A DNA stretch of 12,892 nucleotides. Origin: Bacteroidales bacterium UBA6244 (lineage in GTDB: Bacteria > Bacteroidota > Bacteroidia > Bacteroidales > F082). The notes under the pieces are model-generated. The model was not told the origin of the DNA. It saw only the letters and a list, made by a program, of their open reading frames with translations, and searched no databases. Position 1 is the first letter of the stretch, and every line of letters starts with the position of its first letter. A program made the position numbers and the translations under genes. The stretch lies in NCBI GenBank assembly GCA_002440885.1, contig DJVY01000039.1:1-12892 (forward strand). The letters are read 5' to 3'. Positions 6,966 through 12,892 of the stretch are shown here, piece by piece.

Positions 6966-9035
6966 ATGAAAAAGATACTCAGTCCTTTTGTGTGCATCAT
7001 TGCTACGATGCTTTTCTTCAATGTAAACGCTCAGGTATTTGATTGGGCAAAACAAATTGATGGCGAGGGTTGGTGGAATGAAGGACAAGCCAATTCCATT
7101 GCCATCGACTCGCTTGGCAACATCTATACGGTTGGCTATTTTATTGGCACAATGGATTTCGACCCCGGCGAAACCGTTTATAACCTCAGCACCTCCGACG
7201 AAGAGAATACCTACTTTCAGAAACTGGATACAGAAGGCAATTTGGTTTGGGCTCACCACATGGTAAGTGTAGCCGAAAACAAAGGCAGTTTCATTACCAT
7301 CAGCGATTCGGGCTATATCTACCTTTGTGGATATTTTAATGGTGAAACGGATTTCGACCCGGGAGAGGGCACGTTTATCATGAACTCTACCTCCGGATAC
7401 GATATTTATCTTGCCAAATACGATCTGTCGGCAAACTTAATCTGGGCAGTACAAATGAGTGGAGCCGCAACTGCCTATCCTACCTCGGTTCAAACAGATC
7501 AAATGGGCAATGTTTATACCGTTGGATATTACTATGGCTCAGGAGATTTTGATCCGGGGGCATCGGTTTATACGTTGGAAGGACACGATGGAGCATCTTT
7601 TTTTGTGACCAAACTAAATCCTTCGGGCCATTTTGTGTGGGCCAGGGGCGTGGGTGGTACAGCAGATAATGTGGCCTATTCGCTTGCCGTTGTATCCGAC
7701 CTTTCCATTTATGTTACAGGATATTTTGCGGGTAGTTCTGATTTTGATCCTGACATGGGAGGTCAGATATTCACCTCTCTGGGTTCAAACGACATTTTTG
7801 TTCAGAAACTAAATCACGATGGAGGATCTATGTGGGTGAAACAAATGGGCGGAACAGAAGCCGATGTGGCGAAAGCAATTGAACTTGGCATCGAAGGAGA
7901 TATACACCTTGCCGGATATTTTACCGGAACATGCGATTTTGATCCAAACGAAGGGAATCAGTTTTTGACCTCATTTGGGTCGCAGGATATTTTTGTCGAA
8001 AAGCTGGATGCTGATGGAGATTTCATCTGGGCAAAACAAATGGGAGCCCCGGAGAATAACAGCGATAAGGCGTATTCAATGACGCTGGACGAAGAGGGTA
8101 ATGTTTTTACCACCGGGGTTTTTAGCGGTATTGCTGACTTCGATCCGGGACCGGCAGTCGTGAACTTATACGGAGTTAGTCAATCAGATGCTTTTATTCA
8201 CAAACTGGATATGGAGGGAAATTTTATGTGGGCAAAGCAAATTGGCGGAACAGGATTCGAAAGTGGTTTGGGTATAAATTTGGATGCTTCCAAAAATATT
8301 TTTACTGCCGGATATTTTACCGAAACGCCTGATTTTGACCCCGGAGAGGGCGTGTTTACTATGACTTCAGGTGGTGGAAATAGCATCTTCATCCATAAAC
8401 TCAACAACTGTGAAGAATCGTATGGCACCCTAATGGTAAGTGCCTGCGAGGCATATGAATCGCCAAGTGGCCATTCGATTTGGACAATTTCGGGTACTTA
8501 CTTCGATACCATCCCCAATGCGGCAGGCTGCGACAGCCTTATTACCATCGAACTGACCATCATTTCCATTGATACCGGCGTTAGCCTGATTAACAATACC
8601 CTCACGGCAAACCTTTCCGGTGCGACCTATCAATGGGTAAAGTGTGATGCGGGATATGCCTGGATAAACGGGGCTATACAACAAAGTTTTACCCCTCAGG
8701 AAAATGGAAACTATGCAGTGATCCTAACGGTTGACGATTGTCAGGATACCTCATCCTGCTACCAAATTACCGGTTTGGCCATTCAACAAAAAACCCCGAC
8801 CTCAACCCTTACCGTTTCGCCAAATCCAACAAACGGACTAATGAGGATAAACTCAACAAATCCTGTTCAAAAAGTGGTGATTTACAATTCATTAGGACAA
8901 AGAATCAAGGAGTTATCCGAAAACAGCCTTGACTTTTTCATCAACCTTTCTGACCAAAAGCCCGGCTTGTATTTTCTGGAATTTACCGTTGGCAATCAAA
9001 GGATAACCCCTCTGTACAAGGTTCAGGTTTATTGA
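6966..9035 (+). CDS. T9SS-exported protein with seven DFDP beta-propeller (SBBP-like) repeats
   Basis: 689 residues from the ATG at 6966. The frame is open upstream to 6855, but only this ATG begins a normal signal peptide (MKKILSPFVC..., cleavage NA|QVFDW). Seven repeats of 64-68 residues follow, each with a glycine-rich strand, DFDPG or a variant (near residues 63, 127, 194, 258, 323, 391, 455) and then KLDxxGxFxWAKQMGG. Seven units fit a seven-bladed propeller. From about residue 480 comes a Cys-containing module (SACEAYESPSGHSIW... AAGCDSLITI) of a type common in Bacteroidota surface proteins, then an Ig/PKD-like module. The end is a T9SS type A sorting domain from about residue 614 (SPNPTNG, VVIYNSLGQRI, GLYFLEF). 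The protein is expected to cross the outer membrane through the type IX system and be released or surface-attached. Its binding target is unknown. It lies 196 bases after the TPR/AraC gene on the same strand, with no clear terminator or strong promoter in the gap. Confidence 0.85.
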   Translation: MKKILSPFVCIIATMLFFNVNAQVFDWAKQIDGEGWWNEGQANSIAIDSLGNIYTVGYFIGTMDFDPGETVYNLSTSDEENTYFQKLDTEGNLVWAHHMVSVAENKGSFITISDSGYIYLCGYFNGETDFDPGEGTFIMNSTSGYDIYLAKYDLSANLIWAVQMSGAATAYPTSVQTDQMGNVYTVGYYYGSGDFDPGASVYTLEGHDGASFFVTKLNPSGHFVWARGVGGTADNVAYSLAVVSDLSIYVTGYFAGSSDFDPDMGGQIFTSLGSNDIFVQKLNHDGGSMWVKQMGGTEADVAKAIELGIEGDIHLAGYFTGTCDFDPNEGNQFLTSFGSQDIFVEKLDADGDFIWAKQMGAPENNSDKAYSMTLDEEGNVFTTGVFSGIADFDPGPAVVNLYGVSQSDAFIHKLDMEGNFMWAKQIGGTGFESGLGINLDASKNIFTAGYFTETPDFDPGEGVFTMTSGGGNSIFIHKLNNCEESYGTLMVSACEAYESPSGHSIWTISGTYFDTIPNAAGCDSLITIELTIISIDTGVSLINNTLTANLSGATYQWVKCDAGYAWINGAIQQSFTPQENGNYAVILTVDDCQDTSSCYQITGLAIQQKTPTSTLTVSPNPTNGLMRINSTNPVQKVVIYNSLGQRIKELSENSLDFFINLSDQKPGLYFLEFTVGNQRITPLYKVQVY
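7080..8400 (+). repeat. Seven tandem about 195-bp coding repeats (DFDP propeller blades)
   Basis: Seven imperfect units encoding about residues 40-478 of the T9SS-exported protein. Each has a variant of NIYTVGYFxGxxDFDPG and KLDxxGNFxWAKQMGG. Units four and five have DFDPD and DFDPN in place of DFDPG. The copies are clearly related but diverged at DNA level. Confidence 0.8.
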
Positions 9036-9040
9036 TTGGG

Positions 9041-9078
9041 GGTTGGGGTGGTAGGGATTACCCCCTCACACCCCAACC
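9041..9078. terminator. GC-rich hairpin between convergent genes, candidate bidirectional terminator
   Basis: A perfect 10-bp stem pairs GGTTGGGGTG (9041-9050) with CACCCCAACC (9069-9078). After a 2x2 mismatch, a further AGGG/CCCT pairing (9053-9056 with 9063-9066) encloses a 6-base loop. It starts 5 bases after the stop of the propeller gene and contains the last codons and stop (9066-9068) of the convergent response regulator. Neither side has a strong T run, so termination efficiency is uncertain. Confidence 0.5.
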
Positions 9079-10181
9079 AACCTATGCCTAATGGCATAAA
9101 TCACCGCTTCGATCATGTTTTTGGCGTTGGTTTTTTGAACGATGGCGGCCCGGTGTTTTTCTACGGTGCGCTCGCTGATAAACAGGCTCTCGGCGATTTC
9201 GTGGGTGGATTTTCCGGTGCAAATTTCTCGTAGCACATCTTTTTCGCGTCCCGAAAGTTCTACTTCGTCGGAAGTAGGCTCAGCGCTATGCTCATCCTTT
9301 CGGAATATTTGGGAGAGCTTTTCCACCAGACTTTTTGAGATGATATTGTAATCGGACGAAAACAGCTCGATGGCCTTACCCAATTCTTCCAGATCCTTAC
9401 TGCTCAAGGCGATATCGCTTAACGCGTACTGACCGCTGCTCAGGTTGATCAGCGTGCCCACCAAACAGTCACGGCCTTTGAAATAGGAAAATCCGCCCAT
9501 GAGTTTCACCTGTATTTGTTTTTTCCATTTGTCGCGCAATGAAAACTCCATCGAAAACTCCTTTTCGTGATTGGCCACGCATTGTTGCATGCGGAGGGTG
9601 AGTTTGGCGCGGTCGGCCTCATTGGCCAGATGGGTCAATCCCGTTTCTTCAAGTTCTACCTGCGAATATCCGGTCAGGTCGCTCAACTTTCTGTTCACCA
9701 CAATAAAATGGTTGTCTTGACAAATAAACACGGCGTGCGGACTGTTGTTCACCAGGCTCATGAATTTATCTTCGTTGGCCTGAAGCAATTTATCCCGCTT
9801 ATGAATACGGGTATTGAGCGCATTCAAGAGGTCGTTGAGCTCGAAAGGTTTGGTAAGGTAGTCATCTACCCCCAATTGCATGCCCACTCGGATTTCGGAG
9901 GGAGATGTTTTTGCCGTTAGGAAAATGAACGGAATGGCGTAGGTGGCAGGCGATTCGCTAAGGATTTTAAATACCTGATAACCATCTACTACGGGGATGT
10001 TAATGTCGCAAATAATGGCCAGGGGTGTTTTGGAAAAGGCCTGTTGTATCCCCAACGCCCCGTTTTCGGCATGTACTACTTCAAAACCTTTGATGGTCAG
10101 GTAGTTTTTAATGGTTCCGGCCAATGCCACATCGTCCTCAATAAGCAATATCTGTTTTAAAGTCCCCATGTTTTCATTCAT
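9066..10181 (-). CDS. Response regulator: receiver - PAS - LuxR-type HTH
   Basis: 371 residues. The receiver domain (about 9-127) has the acidic pocket Glu15-Asp16-Asp17, phosphoacceptor Asp59 (IICDINIPVVDG), Thr89 and Lys111 (TKPF), so it should be phosphorylatable. A PAS domain follows (about 137-255, SLVNNSPHAVFICQDNHFIVVNRKLSDLTGYS). After a helical linker comes a LuxR/NarL-type HTH (307-371, LSGREKDVLREICTGKSTHEIAESLFISERTVEKHR). The predicted role is a cytoplasmic DNA-binding regulator phosphorylated by the kinase encoded just upstream. The ATG at 10181 overlaps the end of the kinase frame by 8 bases, which points to translational coupling; a second in-frame ATG at 10169 would remove the overlap. 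An internal PAS between receiver and HTH is unusual and could sense a small molecule or mediate dimerisation. Targets are unknown. Confidence 0.9.
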   Translation of the reverse strand: MNENMGTLKQILLIEDDVALAGTIKNYLTIKGFEVVHAENGALGIQQAFSKTPLAIICDINIPVVDGYQVFKILSESPATYAIPFIFLTAKTSPSEIRVGMQLGVDDYLTKPFELNDLLNALNTRIHKRDKLLQANEDKFMSLVNNSPHAVFICQDNHFIVVNRKLSDLTGYSQVELEETGLTHLANEADRAKLTLRMQQCVANHEKEFSMEFSLRDKWKKQIQVKLMGGFSYFKGRDCLVGTLINLSSGQYALSDIALSSKDLEELGKAIELFSSDYNIISKSLVEKLSQIFRKDEHSAEPTSDEVELSGREKDVLREICTGKSTHEIAESLFISERTVEKHRAAIVQKTNAKNMIEAVIYAIRHRLVGV

Positions 10182-12321
10182 TTACCTCGCCAAAAGGCAA
10201 AAATACACCAATTGTGGTGCCCAACTTCAACTCACTTTTTATTTCGATGGTTCCCGAATGTAGTTCCACACAACGCTTTACTACCGACATACCCACTCCG
10301 GTTCCTTTAATGGCCTGGGCGTTGGCTCCCCGATGGAAGTGTTCAAAAACTCTCCTCACGTCTTCGTCCGACATGCCAATCCCACGATCGAATACATGCA
10401 AGACAATCTTGTTTTCAGGGGTTTGCTCCACTTTCAACTCAACGGCTTTGTTTCCTGAAAATTTTAAGGCATTGATGAGCAAATTGCGGACAATGTGGGT
10501 GATTAGCTGCGGATCGACGATGACTTTTTGTTGGTTGAGGAGGTTGATTAACACGATTCTGGAACGGTACTCGGGTAAGGTATGAAGTTCGTTCACCAAT
10601 TTTTGAAATAACTGATTCAAATCCACAGCTATGGGTTTAAACTCCAGGATGGTTTTGCTGTCGAGCATTTCAAAATTTTTGAGCATCGTTAATAAATTGT
10701 CCACACCCCCTGAAATGTATCTCAAAGTATCTGTCCTCATCGACGAATCCATCTCTTCAAAATAATCCCTGAGCAATTGGGTATTGGACGAAATAATGGC
10801 CATGGGGGTACGAAACTCGTGGTTCACGGTAGAAATCATCTGACTTTTCACCTTGTTAAGTTCCTTTTCCTGAACAAGTAGTTCGTTTACTTTCTTTTCG
10901 CTTTCGCCGATAAGGTGGTTTTGATAACGAATTTTACGGTACAATAAGGCAATGTAAATCAGTAAGATAAGTAACATTACCGCTGCAATACCTGAGATAT
11001 ACAGGGCGGTGAGACGACCGTGGCTGGTTTTTTTCTCCGAATCCAGTTCCAGGTTTTTCAATTCCAGTTCGTCGAGTTTTTGGTTGAGTTCGAATTGGTT
11101 TTTCAGGTTGGCAATTTTCAGGTTGGTTTCGGCGAGGTAGGCCGAATCTTTGGCCTTTTCGTAAAGTTGTTGATAGACATACGCTTGGGTTGGATTGGAA
11201 GTCAGGTAATAATACTGGCTAAGCGATTTATAGGCATCTATCACCACTTTTCCGGCATTGATTTCGGTGGCCAGGTTCAGGGCACGGGTAAGCAATGGCA
11301 GGGCTTTTGACAACCGGTTTTCGGCCATGTACATCATTCCCAGCGAGTTGGAAAAAGCTGCCAGATCGTATTTGTTTCCTGTGGCTTCACTTATTTCCAA
11401 AGCCTCCAGGAGCAATGCTTTGGCTTTTTGGGTTTGATGTTGTTTTTCGTACACCGCACCCATGCGCTCCAGCACATGCGCCCGCGAAGTTTCGTCCTCT
11501 TGCCTCAGGGCTTCGTCCAGCGCCTTTTGGTAGTAAACCAGCGATGAATCGGCCTGATTTAAGAAATCGTAATCGAGCCCCAGATTGATCAATGCCACTA
11601 AAAAACTGTATTTATCCGATTGATCGGTGGCTGTTTCGAGTGCTTTTTTGTGATAGGCCAAAGCTTCGGTGTAATTGCCATATTTTGAATAAACTGCACC
11701 TATGTTGTTGAGCGAGTAGGCCAGCTTTTCAGTCAGGTTGTTGATTTTGCGAAGTTCATACGATTTTATGAAATAGTCGAGAGCAGTTTGGTCGTCGCCC
11801 AGGTAATGAAACACCGCTCCCATGTTGTTCAGTGCCGCGGCCACACGATCGGGGCGTTTGATCTGCTCACCCATCATTTTCACTTCATCAAAATGCTGCA
11901 AAGCCTCAAAATAGCGTCCCATCTTCATGTACAAGCTGCCCAGATTAGTGGCAAAATAGATGACACCCAGTTGGTCGTTCATTTGTTGGCTAATTTCTTT
12001 TGCACGGACGGTTAAATCGATGCTTTTTTGCAAACTGCCTGCACTTTCGTAGATATTGCTCAGTACATCACAAGCATCGGCGGTGTAATACAAATTGCTT
12101 TTTTCTTCGGCCAAGTCGAGCATACTATGGGCATAAAGCAAAGCTGAATCGATGTTTTCAGACCTAAACGCCTGCGAAAGGCTTTTTAGTGATTTCAACC
12201 GCAGGGTGTCGTTGGTGTGGTGTGCCCACTGCAACTTCAGGCTATCGATGGAAAGAGGTGGCTGTTGTGCCGGAAGCACTTGGCATAAACAGAATAATAG
12301 TAATGTTACATGTAGCTTCAT
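10174..12321 (-). CDS. TPR-sensor histidine kinase
   Basis: 715 residues from the ATG at 12321. A GTG at 12330 would add three residues, but the ATG gives a normal signal peptide (MKLHVTLLLFCLCQVLPA|QQ). TPR-type repeats fill about residues 77-390 (ALNNMGAVFHYLGDDQTALDYF, SLNNIGAVYSKYGNYTEALAYH). A heptad-like helix then leads into one transmembrane helix (about 437-461) and a second coiled coil. The kinase core has a HisKA H-box with His501 (STVNHEFRTPMAI), an N-box (RNLLINALKFS, Asn617), a G1 box (DRGIGM) and a G2 box (GTGVGM). All motifs look intact, so autophosphorylation is expected. The sensor is predicted periplasmic. It forms an operon with the overlapping response regulator downstream. 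Upstream, a TACCTTGT at 12336-12329 only weakly resembles a -7 box. The signal is unknown; TPRs suggest a protein or peptide partner. Confidence 0.9.
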   Translation of the reverse strand: MKLHVTLLLFCLCQVLPAQQPPLSIDSLKLQWAHHTNDTLRLKSLKSLSQAFRSENIDSALLYAHSMLDLAEEKSNLYYTADACDVLSNIYESAGSLQKSIDLTVRAKEISQQMNDQLGVIYFATNLGSLYMKMGRYFEALQHFDEVKMMGEQIKRPDRVAAALNNMGAVFHYLGDDQTALDYFIKSYELRKINNLTEKLAYSLNNIGAVYSKYGNYTEALAYHKKALETATDQSDKYSFLVALINLGLDYDFLNQADSSLVYYQKALDEALRQEDETSRAHVLERMGAVYEKQHQTQKAKALLLEALEISEATGNKYDLAAFSNSLGMMYMAENRLSKALPLLTRALNLATEINAGKVVIDAYKSLSQYYYLTSNPTQAYVYQQLYEKAKDSAYLAETNLKIANLKNQFELNQKLDELELKNLELDSEKKTSHGRLTALYISGIAAVMLLILLIYIALLYRKIRYQNHLIGESEKKVNELLVQEKELNKVKSQMISTVNHEFRTPMAIISSNTQLLRDYFEEMDSSMRTDTLRYISGGVDNLLTMLKNFEMLDSKTILEFKPIAVDLNQLFQKLVNELHTLPEYRSRIVLINLLNQQKVIVDPQLITHIVRNLLINALKFSGNKAVELKVEQTPENKIVLHVFDRGIGMSDEDVRRVFEHFHRGANAQAIKGTGVGMSVVKRCVELHSGTIEIKSELKLGTTIGVFLPFGEVNE

Positions 12322-12427
12322 AAGGCGCACAAGGTAAGATTTATTTGCCTGTATAATTCAAGTGAGGTGGTAATTTATACTCATTGAAAAATAAGCATAA
12401 AAACCCTTACAGATTTAAGTATTAAAC

Positions 12428-12892
12428 TTAGCCTAAGAACATGGCAAAATGCACTGCAATCACCTTTCCATCGTGAAACAGTTGGGTGCGTGGGTCAGCC
12501 GAAAGGATAAAGGACTTTTTAAGGGGTTTGTTGAGCAAGGATTCCAGACCCCGCAGGTGTCGCGCATCTGATGCGTCAATTTTTTCACTTTGTTTAATTT
12601 CAAAAGCATAGAAGCCGTCTTCCTGCTCAATCAGCAGATCAACTTCCTTGCCGTCATGCGTGCGTAAGTGGAACATTTCTGCCCGAATTTGATAGTTTTT
12701 GATTTGTTTAAGCATTTCCGTAACCAGCGTACTCTCAAACTCATTTCCGGTCATTCGCCCTCTTTTTTGAAGAACAGCTTGAAGAACGCCGTAATCCATA
12801 AAGTGAATTTTGTGCATTTTCGAAAGTCTTTTATTCAGGTTTCCGGCCCAGGCAGGCAACATAAAAAGCTGATAACTCATCTCGAAATACTG
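12428..12892 (-). CDS. C-terminal part of a DUF4143-type AAA+ ATPase (5' end outside the window)
   Basis: The frame is open to the window edge: codons Gln-Tyr-Phe-Glu precede the ATG at 12880, so that ATG is internal and the gene is cut by the window. The visible 154 residues match the C-terminal half of DUF4143 proteins: a winged-helix-like start (LNKRLSKMHKIHFMDYGVL), GNEFESTLVTEML, and a PD-(D/E)xK-like core (HDGKEVDLLIE ... FYAFEIKQSEK) whose Asp, Glu and Lys have nuclease-fold spacing. In complete members an N-terminal AAA ATPase domain precedes this; it would lie beyond 12892. The role of the family is poorly known, and nuclease activity is not established. It ends 106 bases before the kinase gene on the same strand. 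Confidence 0.75.
   Translation of the reverse strand, partial: QYFEMSYQLFMLPAWAGNLNKRLSKMHKIHFMDYGVLQAVLQKRGRMTGNEFESTLVTEMLKQIKNYQIRAEMFHLRTHDGKEVDLLIEQEDGFYAFEIKQSEKIDASDARHLRGLESLLNKPLKKSFILSADPRTQLFHDGKVIAVHFAMFLG

Noticed and set aside
11020..11588. Plus-strand open frames antisense to the kinase gene
   Set aside because: The opposite strand encodes a clear TPR kinase with intact motifs; the antisense translations look random.
12351..12380. GTATAA / TTATAC inverted repeat upstream of the kinase gene
   Set aside because: A 6-bp AT-rich stem with a 18-base loop; no supporting second copy or promoter context.
12428..12880. Complete 150-residue gene starting at the ATG at 12880
   Set aside because: The frame stays open to the window edge with family-like residues before that ATG, and the domain is normally the C-terminal part of a larger ATPase.

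Overview
The window looks like chromosomal DNA of a Bacteroidota bacterium. Four kinds of evidence support this. Promoter-like boxes match the Bacteroidota consensus TAnnTTTG with an upstream TTG. One product ends in a type IX secretion (T9SS) type A sorting domain. Four products have signal peptides whose predicted cleavage site is A|Q. Two regulators pair tetratricopeptide (TPR) sensor regions with a transmembrane helix, an arrangement common in this phylum. Base composition is moderately AT-rich. I saw no tRNA, rRNA, insertion sequence, integrase or CRISPR array. The genus cannot be told from the sequence.

Layout. Positions 7-4764 (minus strand) hold two tandem paralogues, 726 and 796 residues long. 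Each has a signal peptide, a shared N-terminal domain, a long run of YadA-head-like repeats in a nearly strict 17-residue register, and a C-terminal peptidase S74 (intramolecular chaperone) domain with an intact Ser/Lys pair and a coiled-coil tail. A rho-independent terminator followed by a promoter separates them, so they look like two transcription units. Positions 4765-5065 form a divergent control region with two opposed Bacteroidota-type promoters, a pair of 14-bp direct repeats exactly 40 bp apart, a small palindrome and a 9-bp inverted repeat. Rightward from it lies a membrane-tethered TPR/AraC-type regulator (5066-6769). Next is a secreted protein with seven DFDP-type beta-propeller (SBBP-like) repeats and a T9SS sorting domain (6966-9035). 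That gene converges, across a GC-rich hairpin, on a leftward two-component pair: a TPR histidine kinase (10174-12321) and a receiver-PAS-LuxR response regulator (9066-10181), whose reading frames overlap by 8 bases. At the right edge (12428-12892) is the 3' part of a DUF4143-type AAA ATPase gene.

How the genes may work together (inference). The left two thirds read as a cell-surface locus: two self-processing trimeric fibre proteins and one T9SS-exported propeller protein, beside a regulator whose sensor domain is predicted to be periplasmic. The direct repeats abut the -33 box of the larger fibre gene and lie upstream of the regulator promoter. They are the best candidate operator for co-ordinated control. 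The two-component pair may be independent, and the DUF4143 gene is probably unrelated.
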